Shown here piece after piece: positions 7,551-15,426 of a stretch of DNA of 37,113 nt. This DNA comes from Bacteroidales bacterium (GTDB taxonomy: Bacteria; Bacteroidota; Bacteroidia; Bacteroidales; Muribaculaceae). The notes under the pieces are model-generated. The model was not told where the DNA came from and ran no database searches. It saw nothing but the letters and a program-made list of their open reading frames with translations. Position 1 is the stretch's first letter. Each line of letters starts with the position of its first letter. The stretch is from positions 166,118 to 203,230 of the forward strand of contig JAAVFK010000018.1 of assembly GCA_014800785.1 (NCBI GenBank), written 5' to 3'. The position numbers and the translations under genes are program-made.

Positions 7551-8651
7551 ATGAAGAAATTATACCGCAAACTAATCTACGTCCTGATGTTCGCCGCTGT
7601 CGCCACCGCTTTCACAGCCTGCGACAAGGACGACGACAAGAATAAGCCCGATGATCCTACCACCATCGATCCGAACGAGCCGACCAATCCCTCAACAGCT
7701 ACCCCCTCGTGCGTCTACACCCTCCCCACCGGCTATAAGGTGGTCCTCTCGAAACTCGGAAGCGACGAGTTCATCTACAACGAGTCGGGACGTGTTACCG
7801 GCATAAACAGATATGGCGACTGGGCCATCATCGACTATTCTGCCGGAACGATCACGGACAAATACGACACCTACAATTTCACCCTCAACGCAAACGGCTG
7901 CATTAGCAGCATGACCGAAAGCTGGTCAGAGAACCAAGGTGACGAAATCGAAAACGGCACTACCACCTACCAGTTCACCTACACATCTGACAACAGACTG
8001 TCAAAGGTAGAAGCAACCTCAAAGGTGAACTTCACGTATCCCGACACAGGTGTCACTAACTACATTACTGACAAGTACAGCTGTGATTACACCTGGGAAA
8101 ACGGAAGTCTGACAAAGATCGTATTCAAAGCTTGGGTAGACGATTGGGATTATCCCGAAGCCGAGGGAGATTACTACAGCGAAGAAGGTACATTTACCAT
8201 CCAAAGCAGTCAGGAAAACTCGCTCCGACAGTACACCAAATTTCTCTCGGAGGGGTATGACTTTTCCGACTATGGCGAAGAACTCTATCTCTGCGGACTG
8301 TTTGGAGCCGCTCCTAACCGTCTTCCCGCGCTGGTGATTTATACAAATAAGGAATTCGATATAAACGGAAACCAAACTGATTCATACTCGAGGACAAGTC
8401 GCTATACATACGATATGAACACAGACGGCACGATCGCATCTGAGATTGAGCAGACCGATTATAGCACCTACACCACTAATTACACCTACGAGTTCTTCGG
8501 GCAAAGACCTCCGCAGAACGACGACAACAGCGGAAACGTAGGCGGTGGTAATGGCGGTGGTAGCAGCTGGGACAAAGCTCCCCAGTATCGCCCCGCATCC
8601 AAATCAGCCCGCAAAGGTCTCCGCGCGCGCCGCGCTCTGCGCCGCCGCTAA
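7551..8651 (+). CDS. Lipoprotein with DUF4595-like repeats
   Basis: The ATG at 7551 is chosen because MKKLYRKLIYVLMFAAVATAFTAC is a lipoprotein signal peptide; the ORF start at 7497 falls within a hairpin. The 366-aa product has an acidic Asp-rich linker (CDKDDDKNKPDDPT), then a beta-rich region with RHS-like repeat strands (FIYNESGRVTGI, FTYTSDNRLSKVE, CDYTWENGSLTKI), as in DUF4595-type Bacteroidales lipoproteins. The tail is unusual: a glycine-rich stretch (GNVGGGNGGGSS) followed by a very basic end (GLRARRALRRR). Probably outer-membrane anchored; function unknown. Confidence 0.8.
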   Translation: MKKLYRKLIYVLMFAAVATAFTACDKDDDKNKPDDPTTIDPNEPTNPSTATPSCVYTLPTGYKVVLSKLGSDEFIYNESGRVTGINRYGDWAIIDYSAGTITDKYDTYNFTLNANGCISSMTESWSENQGDEIENGTTTYQFTYTSDNRLSKVEATSKVNFTYPDTGVTNYITDKYSCDYTWENGSLTKIVFKAWVDDWDYPEAEGDYYSEEGTFTIQSSQENSLRQYTKFLSEGYDFSDYGEELYLCGLFGAAPNRLPALVIYTNKEFDINGNQTDSYSRTSRYTYDMNTDGTIASEIEQTDYSTYTTNYTYEFFGQRPPQNDDNSGNVGGGNGGGSSWDKAPQYRPASKSARKGLRARRALRRR

Positions 8652-8677
8652 ATCCCCGGCAGTTTCATAATTGACAG

Positions 8678-8732
8678 ATGCAGGGACATCGCTTCGCGAT
8701 GCTTCGGGCGTCAACAAGCGATGTCTCCGCAT
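8678..8732 (+). promoter_or_regulatory. Stem-loop with two mutually exclusive pairings
   Basis: GACATCGCTT (8685-8694) pairs with AAGCGATGTC (8716-8725), and the helix extends to ATGC/GCAT at the base (17 positions, one mismatch, one G-U). Alternatively CATCGC-TTC-GCGATG forms a compact hairpin from the same left arm. No T run follows. It sits in the 181-bp gap before the LRR gene at 8833, which otherwise shows no gene. It could be an attenuator or an RNA-stability element. Confidence 0.5.
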
Positions 8733-8832
8733 AATTCATCATCTCGATTATGAATCCGTACCGCGTAAGACACGCACATAACAGGAGAGAACCTTTCCTT
8801 CACAACTATACTGAATATAAAACCAACATTAC

Positions 8833-9846
8833 ATGAAAAAAATCCATTTATGGCTGCTCGTAGTGATGAGCATATTCATCACTACTCTGACAGCCAATGC
8901 CGAAGTCCATTACGGCATTGTTATCGGTGATCTAAGTTACGATCTGGATGATGATTACCACACTGCCGCTGTTAGTACTCTTGAAAGCACAGCCATCGAA
9001 ACAGTAATTATCCCCTCAAACGTCTCCTATAAAGGACAAAGTTATGCAGTTACATTTTTAGATTGCGCCGCATTTGCAGAATGTAAAAGCTTGAAATCCG
9101 TCACAATTCCAAATGGGGTAAAAAGGATAGGAGATGGTTGTTTCCAGGATTGTGAGAATCTATCTTCCGTATCCTTGCCTGAAGGATTAAATAAACTTGA
9201 AAACGAAGTTTTCAGAGATTGTATAAACCTTTCATCCATCACATTTCCTGAAGATCTGACAGAAATAGGATTTGCGTGTTTCTGGTGTTGTTACAACCTG
9301 TCTTCCGTATACTTACCTGAGGGATTAAAGATAATTAGGGATGACGCTTTCCGAAATTGTAAAGGTTTGACATCCATTACGATTCCCCAAAATGTAACAG
9401 AAATAGAAGGATTCTGTTTCGGGGATTGTTCCAATCTGACTTCCGTTTCCTTACCTGAGGGATTGAATGAAATAGGCAGCGGAGCTTTTTATAATTGTTA
9501 TAAGTTGAACCGTGTAATTGCTAATAATCCGGTTCCTGCTATTATTACTGATTCCTCTTTCCCATTGGATATAGATTCAAAAACTGAATTTTTATATGTA
9601 CCGAAAGGATCCGTTGAGGCCTACGAATCATCGGACTGGAAATATTATTTTGAAAAAATCCTGGAGATAGACTCAGCCGAGGTTGAGGAGATCGGGGCCT
9701 GCCCGACCGGAATAAACTATTCGGAGCCATACGAAGTCTTCACTTTTGCCGGAGCTAAGGTGCACACAGATTTTGACTCACTCTCTCCGGGTATCTATAT
9801 CATCCACCAGGGTAATCTGACCGAGAAACTATCTGTCCACAACTGA
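8833..9846 (+). CDS. BspA-like LRR_5 secreted protein
   Basis: The 337-aa protein starts with a signal peptide (MKKIHLWLLVVMSIFITTLTANA). Residues ~75-235 hold about six leucine-rich repeats of the BspA/TpLRR type, each reading roughly LSSVSLPEGLNEIGSGAFYNC, with the cysteine conserved at each turn. The C-terminal ~50 residues (GINYSEPYEVFTFAGAKV...SPGIYIIHQGN) look like a Bacteroidetes sorting or anchoring beta domain. Such proteins bind host or partner-cell surfaces or matrix. Base composition is clearly more AT-rich than the flanking genes, suggesting recent acquisition or different selection. There is no obvious promoter match in the upstream gap. Confidence 0.88.
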   Translation: MKKIHLWLLVVMSIFITTLTANAEVHYGIVIGDLSYDLDDDYHTAAVSTLESTAIETVIIPSNVSYKGQSYAVTFLDCAAFAECKSLKSVTIPNGVKRIGDGCFQDCENLSSVSLPEGLNKLENEVFRDCINLSSITFPEDLTEIGFACFWCCYNLSSVYLPEGLKIIRDDAFRNCKGLTSITIPQNVTEIEGFCFGDCSNLTSVSLPEGLNEIGSGAFYNCYKLNRVIANNPVPAIITDSSFPLDIDSKTEFLYVPKGSVEAYESSDWKYYFEKILEIDSAEVEEIGACPTGINYSEPYEVFTFAGAKVHTDFDSLSPGIYIIHQGNLTEKLSVHN

Positions 9847-9852
9847 CCATAA

Positions 9853-9982
9853 GTGCCTCGCGTCGCAGACGAATAAGGCAGAGAATCACGGGAGATGACG
9901 CAGGGAAGGGCTCCAACAGCAATTTGTAGTCGTCTCAATTTCCGGGGATCCATATTCCCGCATCGTCCTCGACGCGAGGCAC
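9853..9982. repeat. Structured intergenic element bounded by a 13-bp perfect inverted repeat
   Basis: GTGCCTCGCGTCG at 9853-9865 is the exact reverse complement of CGACGCGAGGCAC at 9970-9982, enclosing 104 nt. Inside, AGACGA can pair with TCGTCT and GGG with CCC, so the element could fold as one branched RNA. It starts 7 nt after the LRR stop and is followed by a smaller CTATCC/GGATAG hairpin. No open frame of interest and no T run. It may be a small RNA, an mRNA 3' structure, or a non-autonomous mobile element. Confidence 0.6.
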
Positions 9983-10067
9983 CCCTATCCTGCTTTTCCC
10001 CGGATAGAACCGGGAAGGGATAACCTATATAACTGATATCAGACATATATATTTATCGTAAATCTTC

Positions 10068-10781
10068 ATGAAACGTTTTTTGTTTTTTTCGCTCTTGTTA
10101 TTGACATGCTCTTATGCGGTTGCTCAGGACCTCATTATTCTTCGTTCGGGCGAGGAGTGTGAGGGGAAAGTTACACAGGCAAGTCAAAACGCTGTCGTCG
10201 TCGAGTCTAAAAAAGGAGGGCTCTTTTCGAAGGAGGCCAAACAGGCGACTCTCGCTCCGTCTGATGTCTATATGATCAAATATAAGGAGCGGGGAAACAT
10301 CTATTTCAAGGAAGACGGCAAACGCGTCTCGGGCGAAAACCAGAAGCTGGACAAGTCAGCCGACATAATTTATCTAAAGGAGGGTAAGGAAATTCCGGCA
10401 TGGGACCTCACTTTTGATGCCGAGACGATTTCTTTCCGGACCTCAAAGGAGTCCAAAAAGGCCAAGTCGGCGACTGTCACCGTGGCCACACCCGAAGTAT
10501 TCATGATCAAGTATTCGGACGGCTCCAAGGATGTCATTAACGACATGAGCGCCCCGACGCCACCGACAGCAGACGCCTCCCTACGAAACGTTTCGACCGA
10601 CCCGCGATTCAAGGTGATATTCCACACCGTGAAGGCCGGAGACACGCTTTCGTCCATAGCCTCACAATATAATGTAAAAATCGAAGATCTTCGCGATTGG
10701 AACGATGTGGAGTCACACATCCGCTCCAACTCCCGTCTGAAGGTCGGGCAGGAATATATGATTCAACAACCTATTGAGTAA
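10068..10781 (+). CDS. Secreted LysM-domain protein with duplicated N-terminal beta domain
   Basis: The 237-aa protein begins with a signal peptide ending CSYAVAQ. Two similar N-terminal units follow: DLIILRSGEECEGKV...VYMIKYKERG and DIIYLKEGKEIPAWDL...VFMIKYSDGS, suggesting an internal duplication of a ~65-residue beta domain. The C-terminus is a LysM domain (HTVKAGDTLSSIASQYNV...LKVGQEYMI, residues ~187-233), which binds N-acetylglucosamine chains such as peptidoglycan. Its stop overlaps the next gene's start (TAATG), so the two are translationally coupled in an envelope operon. Function beyond peptidoglycan attachment is unknown. Confidence 0.88.
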   Translation: MKRFLFFSLLLLTCSYAVAQDLIILRSGEECEGKVTQASQNAVVVESKKGGLFSKEAKQATLAPSDVYMIKYKERGNIYFKEDGKRVSGENQKLDKSADIIYLKEGKEIPAWDLTFDAETISFRTSKESKKAKSATVTVATPEVFMIKYSDGSKDVINDMSAPTPPTADASLRNVSTDPRFKVIFHTVKAGDTLSSIASQYNVKIEDLRDWNDVESHIRSNSRLKVGQEYMIQQPIE

Positions 10782-11653
10782 TGAAACGGTTCTTTCCTAT
10801 ATCAACTGTTCTTTGTCTTTTCCTTATCAATCTCATCACCGGCTGTGGCCAGTCGACCGATGAGGTGGCACGCATCATATCCGAACGTGACTCCTTGCGA
10901 CTCACGACCGAACGTCAGGAACGCCGGATGAAGAACCTTGACGACGTTCTTACAGCCGTCAACAACGGACTCGACTCGATAGCCCGCGGAGAAGACCTGA
11001 TTTTCATCTCATCTAAAAACGAGGGGGCTCCGAACCGCGACGATGCACTCAGGAATATAGACAATCTCTCAAAACTGATAGAGTACCAGAAACAACGGAT
11101 CGCCGACCTTGAGAAAAAGCTGGCCGTTTCTGAAGAACAAGACGGTGAGGACGAAAATCTGAAACGCACAATAGACCGGTTCAAAGCTCAACTGAGCGAG
11201 AAAGACCGGGAAATCGCCTCGCTCAAAAAACAACTCGAACAGAAAAATGTCGATATCGCCCAACTGAAAAACCAGGTGGGATCGCAAGCTCGTGCGATAG
11301 AGGAGCTCGACCGCCGCAATGCCTCTCAGACCGAAGCCTTGAAACGTCAGGACGCGATGCTTAACCAATGTTATGTCAAGGTGGGAGATAAAAAGACCCT
11401 TGAGAAGTCGGGAATTGTCAAAAAGGGGAAGATCGTAGCCCAGAACGCCCTCGACCGATCGAAATTCTCTAAGGTTGATATCCGCACGTTCACCGAGCTT
11501 GAGTTTGAAGCCAAGCGTCCGCGAATCCTCACCTCAATGCCCGCAAGCGCCTACGAACTGACATCAAACGGCAAAAATCACTATTTGCTCCGAATCACTA
11601 ATCCGGCCGAATTCTGGCGTATATCAAACTATCTGGTTATCCAGACAAACTGA
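10781..11653 (+). CDS. Coiled-coil lipoprotein, Cbp1-like
   Basis: The 290-aa product has a lipoprotein signal (lipobox LITGC, Cys ~22), a long heptad-rich coiled coil (residues ~30-195; repeated stretches such as IASLKKQLEQKNVDIAQLKNQ), and a conserved C-terminal domain (CYVKVGDKKTLEKSGIVKKG ... FSKVDIRTFTELEFEAKRPRIL ... FWRISNYLVI). That C-terminus matches a common Bacteroidetes family annotated as Cbp1 family collagen-binding adhesin; the adhesin role is not shown by the sequence. Translationally coupled to the LysM gene upstream and 7 bp from the next gene, so it probably acts with them, perhaps spanning the periplasm. Confidence 0.82.
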   Translation: MKRFFPISTVLCLFLINLITGCGQSTDEVARIISERDSLRLTTERQERRMKNLDDVLTAVNNGLDSIARGEDLIFISSKNEGAPNRDDALRNIDNLSKLIEYQKQRIADLEKKLAVSEEQDGEDENLKRTIDRFKAQLSEKDREIASLKKQLEQKNVDIAQLKNQVGSQARAIEELDRRNASQTEALKRQDAMLNQCYVKVGDKKTLEKSGIVKKGKIVAQNALDRSKFSKVDIRTFTELEFEAKRPRILTSMPASAYELTSNGKNHYLLRITNPAEFWRISNYLVIQTN

Positions 11654-11660
11654 CCCTCTC

Positions 11661-12917
11661 ATGAAAACAAACCGAACCGCCACCGAAATTATACCGATTC
11701 TTGCGTTCATCCTCTTCACTCTCCTCGGACAAGAAGTATCGGCAGAGAGCAGTGCTCATATCACGGACGTGATAGAGATGGAAAATCTCGTACGCGGTAT
11801 GGCCATAGAGTCTATAGAAAAAGAACACGGAAAAATCGAACCGCACATAGTCGAACGCGGTGAGACCTTGGAGTTTCTGGCGGCCCGATCGGGAGTTGAA
11901 GTCTGGGAACTGGAGTGTCTAAACCCGAATTTGACCGAACTCGCCACCGGAATGGAGATATTGATACCGGTTTTTCCCGAGAGAAGTTTCAGGTATGAAA
12001 ACCGGCTTGTCTCCTCAAATCCAATGTATAGTGAAGCCGAATCTCTGATAAAAGCCGAAGCGTGGAAGAAAGCCGGTAAAGTCCTCGATCAGATCCTGAA
12101 AACAGAGGACACCCTGACCGGATATTACATGAGGGGCATCACAAACTACAACTCGGGGAAATTCAAAAAGGCCGGTGAGGATTTCACCCATGTCGCTGCC
12201 CTCGACACGTACTCGCTTTATCCCGACGCCACAGATATGGCACAGCAATCCTATCAGGCATGGGAACGTAAGAAAGAGGAGCGTGGACAATTGTGGGGGC
12301 AGATTTTTCAAGGCATCGCGCAGGCAGGCCTTGTCGCTTTAAATACCTACGCTCAGGTGAAACAAGCCGAAAATTTTTCCAAATCATCGTCAGGCGGATC
12401 ATCTACTCCGGGCGGAGATTACCAAAATGTATATCAGGCTCTGATGTTCAAGACAATCAATGACGTCCAACGTCAGGAACAGGATTACCGGAATGTATAT
12501 CAGGCTCTGATGGCCAAGACAGTCAACGATGTCCAACGTCAGGAACTGGAAGAGTACGAGATGTTTCGGCAGAATAGTCTTCGATGGAGTGGTGAAGACA
12601 TATCGCTTGAGGAGTTCCGGATGCTTAAAGCGCAGGCGATGGCGATGAGTCAGTATGAAGATTCAGGAAGCTACGATACGCCATCAACCACAACAAGTAA
12701 CAGTGGGTCGAATAACAGCTATTTTGATAAATATGGAGACAAGCAATGTCACATATGTCACGGTCGCGGTATATGCCCGACATGTAACGGACACGGAGTC
12801 TACACATCAGGATCCGGATTTTCAGCAGAATGTCCGAATTGTCTTATAGAAGGCGGACGCCGCACCGGCAAATGCTCGCGGTGTCAGGGCCGAGGCACGG
12901 TCTACGGTATACGATAG
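11661..12917 (+). CDS. LysM / TPR-like protein with C-terminal DnaJ-type zinc fingers
   Basis: The 418-aa protein carries an N-terminal signal or anchor (~1-29), a LysM-like segment (IVERGETLEFLAARSGVEVWEL, ~63-105), a TPR-like helical region (AEAWKKAGKVLDQIL...YNSGKFKKAGEDF, ~125-190), a Gly/Ser linker, two tandem 22-residue repeats (~253-296), and a cysteine-rich end with four CxxC pairs: CHICHGRG, CPTCNGHG, CPNC and CSRCQGRG, spaced as in the DnaJ zinc-binding domain but without a J domain. Third gene of the LysM operon, 7 bp behind the lipoprotein. A zinc-binding chaperone or scaffold role is inferred. An exported protein with this type of finger is unusual. Confidence 0.82.
   Translation: MKTNRTATEIIPILAFILFTLLGQEVSAESSAHITDVIEMENLVRGMAIESIEKEHGKIEPHIVERGETLEFLAARSGVEVWELECLNPNLTELATGMEILIPVFPERSFRYENRLVSSNPMYSEAESLIKAEAWKKAGKVLDQILKTEDTLTGYYMRGITNYNSGKFKKAGEDFTHVAALDTYSLYPDATDMAQQSYQAWERKKEERGQLWGQIFQGIAQAGLVALNTYAQVKQAENFSKSSSGGSSTPGGDYQNVYQALMFKTINDVQRQEQDYRNVYQALMAKTVNDVQRQELEEYEMFRQNSLRWSGEDISLEEFRMLKAQAMAMSQYEDSGSYDTPSTTTSNSGSNNSYFDKYGDKQCHICHGRGICPTCNGHGVYTSGSGFSAECPNCLIEGGRRTGKCSRCQGRGTVYGIR
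12417..12548 (+). repeat. Two tandem 66-bp in-frame repeats
   Basis: 12417-12482 and 12483-12548 encode DYQNVYQALMFKTINDVQRQ and DYRNVYQALMAKTVNDVQRQ, each 22 codons, differing at few bases. They look like a recent in-frame duplication within the linker of the zinc-finger protein. Confidence 0.9.
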
Positions 12918-12984
12918 AAACCGCACGGATATGATCTGAGAATAATTGACGGGCATTTAATTTCCGTATTACGCAAATGTTTCG

Positions 12985-12992
12985 TAATTTTG
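12985..12992 (+). promoter_or_regulatory. -7 box of purC
   Basis: TAATTTTG matches TAnnTTTG and predicts a start near 12999 with a leader of about 28 nt before the purC ATG. The -33 region is only a weak TTTC. No PurR-type palindrome was seen. Confidence 0.6.
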
Positions 12993-13027
12993 CAGGTGAA
13001 AACTATCCCTAACACGCCAGTATTCTT

Positions 13028-13996
13028 ATGGAAGCAAATCCTGCAAGCCAGCCGGCTACTCTCTCCCAAACAGATTTCAAGTTCGATAACCAGCGTTCGC
13101 TCTACCACGGCAAGGTGCGCGACGTGTATGATATTGATGACCGTCTGATGGTTATGGTCGCTACCGACCGCATCTCGGCTTTCGATGTCGTCCTCCCGAA
13201 GGGAATCCCCTTCAAGGGTCAGGTGCTCAACCAGATCGCAGAGTATTTCCTGGATGCAACTTCCGATATCGTCCCCAACTGGAAACTGGCTGTTCCCGAT
13301 CCGATGGTCACCATCGGCATCAAATGTGAGCCTCTCAAGATCGAAATGATCGTCCGCGGCTATCTGGCCGGTTCCGCATGGCGCGACTATAAGGCCGGCG
13401 CCCGCGAAATCTGCGGCGTCCGCCTCCCCGACGGCCTGCGCGAGAACGAGAAGCTTCCCCACCCCATCCTCACCCCGACAACCAAGGCCGACGCCGGCCA
13501 CGACGAGAATATCTCGCGCGAGGAAATCATCGCACGCGGAATCGTCCCCGAAGAGGTTTACAAACAGGTTGAGGAATATGCGCTGGCCCTCTTCAAACGC
13601 GGTTCGGAAATGGCAGCCGAACGCGGACTCATCCTCGTCGACACCAAATATGAGTTCGGTCTCCATGACGGCAAGGTGATCCTCATCGACGAGATCCACA
13701 CCCCCGACTCTTCGCGCTACTTCTATGCCGACGGCTATCAGGAGCGCTTCGAAAAGGGCGAGGAACAGCGTCAGCTGTCGAAAGAGTTCGTGCGCCAGTG
13801 GCTGATCGCCAACGGCTTCATGGGCCGCACCGGCGAGACCGTCCCCGAGATGACTCCCGAGTACTGCAATGAGGTTTCCGAGCGATATATCGAGCTGTAT
13901 GAGCACATCACGGGCCGCAAGTTCGAACGCGCCCCGTCTGATGACCTTCAGCACCGCCTCGAGACCAACATCGAAAAGTCTCTCAAAACCCTCTGA
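13028..13996 (+). CDS. purC: Phosphoribosylaminoimidazole-succinocarboxamide synthase (SAICAR synthetase)
   Basis: The 322-aa enzyme joins CAIR and aspartate using ATP in purine synthesis. Family signatures are clear: [12 protein letters not shown] near the start, [39 protein letters not shown], and [11 protein letters not shown]...[13 protein letters not shown]. Length fits the ~315-aa Bacteroidetes form. It has its own promoter and is followed by a strong terminator, so it is mainly monocistronic, but readthrough would feed the pyr operon. Confidence 0.97.
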   Translation: MEANPASQPATLSQTDFKFDNQRSLYHGKVRDVYDIDDRLMVMVATDRISAFDVVLPKGIPFKGQVLNQIAEYFLDATSDIVPNWKLAVPDPMVTIGIKCEPLKIEMIVRGYLAGSAWRDYKAGAREICGVRLPDGLRENEKLPHPILTPTTKADAGHDENISREEIIARGIVPEEVYKQVEEYALALFKRGSEMAAERGLILVDTKYEFGLHDGKVILIDEIHTPDSSRYFYADGYQERFEKGEEQRQLSKEFVRQWLIANGFMGRTGETVPEMTPEYCNEVSERYIELYEHITGRKFERAPSDDLQHRLETNIEKSLKTL

Positions 13997-14009
13997 CCTG
14001 AAAAGATTG

Positions 14010-14043
14010 AAAAAGGCAAGCCGCTTTTTCGGCTTGCCTTTTT
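14010..14043 (+). terminator. Strong hairpin terminator between purC and pyrC
   Basis: AAAAAGGCAAGCCG pairs perfectly with CGGCTTGCCTTTTT around a short loop, 14 nt after the purC stop. The A-rich and T-rich flanks would let it work in both directions. pyrC starts only 56 nt later and no promoter match lies between, so it may be an attenuator or partial terminator. Confidence 0.9.
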
Positions 14044-14098
14044 CGCAATGAAGCCGGACTCCGGCCAAATCCCGGACACTCCAAAGACAATCCCCCCG

Positions 14099-15370
14099 AT
14101 GAAACAAACGATTCTGATCAAGGAGGCCCGCCATTATGCCACAGGCGAGGCGGTCGACGTGATAATCGCCGACGGCCAGGTGGCCGCGATGGCCTCGTCA
14201 CTGCCCGCTCCCGAAGGAGCGGCGGTTATCGACGCCCGCGGACTGACGCTCCTCCCCGGTCTGGTAGACCTCCATGTCCATTTCCGCGAACCGGGCTACT
14301 CGTACAAAGAGACAATCAAGACCGGTTCCGAAGCGGCCGCCCGCGGCGGCTTCACGACCGTCTGCACGATGCCGAACGTCAACCCGGTGCCCGATTCAGA
14401 CGAGGCGCTCTCAGTTCAGGAGAAGCTGATCTCCGACAACGCTCTGATTCAGGTCCTCCCCTACGCTTCGATCACACGCCGGCGCCTCGGCGAGGAGACT
14501 GTCGATTTCGCGGGACTCGCCCACAGAGTTGCCGGTTTCTCGGACGACGGGACAGGTGTCCAGTCGGAACAGGTGATGGCCGAAGCCATGAAAGGGATCG
14601 CCGCCACCGGCGCCCTGCTCGCCGCCCATTGTGAGGTCGAGTCGCTTCTCAACAAAGGCTATATCCATGACGGCGACTACGCCGCAGCACACGGCCACCG
14701 GGGAATCTGCAGCGAGAGCGAATGGAAAGAGGTCGAACGCGACATACGTCTGGCCGAAGAGTCGGGATGCCGTCTGCATATCTGCCACGTTTCGACCAAG
14801 GAGAGCGTCGATCTCGTCCGCGACGCCAAGTCGCGCGGAGTGAAAGTGACATGCGAGACGGGTCCCCACTATCTTTGGTTCACTGACGCCGACCTCCAGG
14901 AGGAAGGTCGTTTCAAGATGAACCCGCCGATACGCTCGGCCGCAGACCGCGAGGCGCTCCGCGCCGGTATCATCGACGGCACGGTGGACGCGATCGCCAC
15001 CGACCACGCACCCCATTCGGCCGAGGAAAAAAGCCGCGGACTGGAGAAGAGCGCGATGGGAGTCGTAGGCCTTGAGACCTCGTTCGGAGCGTCATACACC
15101 GCGATGGTGGTTCCGGGACTGATGACCCTCGACAAGCTTGTAGAGCGGATGTCGCTCACACCCAGATCACTTCTCGGGCTTCCCGACCCCTTCGAGACCG
15201 GATCGCCGGCCGATTTCGTTCTCGTCGACCTCGAAAGCAAATGGAGGGTCGAGCCCGCCGAGTTCGTCTCGATGGGCAAGGCGACACCTTTCGAAGGTCT
15301 CGCACTCCAAGGCGAAGTGGTGATGACAATCCACGACGGCGAGATCGTCTACAGCCGCAACGGACTTTAA
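14099..15370 (+). CDS. pyrC: Dihydroorotase (class I)
   Basis: Cyclises carbamoyl aspartate to dihydroorotate, step 3 of UMP synthesis. The ATG at 14099 is preferred over 14048: MKQTILIKEARHYATGEAVDV is the usual first strand, while the 17 extra residues are Pro-rich and unlike the family. The 423-aa product has the metal-binding HVHFREPGYSYKE, TMPNVNPVPDS, AHCEVE, HICHVSTKE and the catalytic DAIATDHAPHS with its Asp. First gene of pyrC-K-D-F-E-B. Confidence 0.95.
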   Translation: MKQTILIKEARHYATGEAVDVIIADGQVAAMASSLPAPEGAAVIDARGLTLLPGLVDLHVHFREPGYSYKETIKTGSEAAARGGFTTVCTMPNVNPVPDSDEALSVQEKLISDNALIQVLPYASITRRRLGEETVDFAGLAHRVAGFSDDGTGVQSEQVMAEAMKGIAATGALLAAHCEVESLLNKGYIHDGDYAAAHGHRGICSESEWKEVERDIRLAEESGCRLHICHVSTKESVDLVRDAKSRGVKVTCETGPHYLWFTDADLQEEGRFKMNPPIRSAADREALRAGIIDGTVDAIATDHAPHSAEEKSRGLEKSAMGVVGLETSFGASYTAMVVPGLMTLDKLVERMSLTPRSLLGLPDPFETGSPADFVLVDLESKWRVEPAEFVSMGKATPFEGLALQGEVVMTIHDGEIVYSRNGL

Positions 15371-15426
15371 GAGTACGCACACTCTAAGAATAAGCGCACT
15401 CTAAATTTATAAAAAGCTTTCAGTCA

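Noticed and set aside
12902-14134. Long antisense ORF of 410 aa over purC
   Set aside because: The plus strand encodes an unmistakable PurC; the antisense frame is a GC-rich shadow with no family features.
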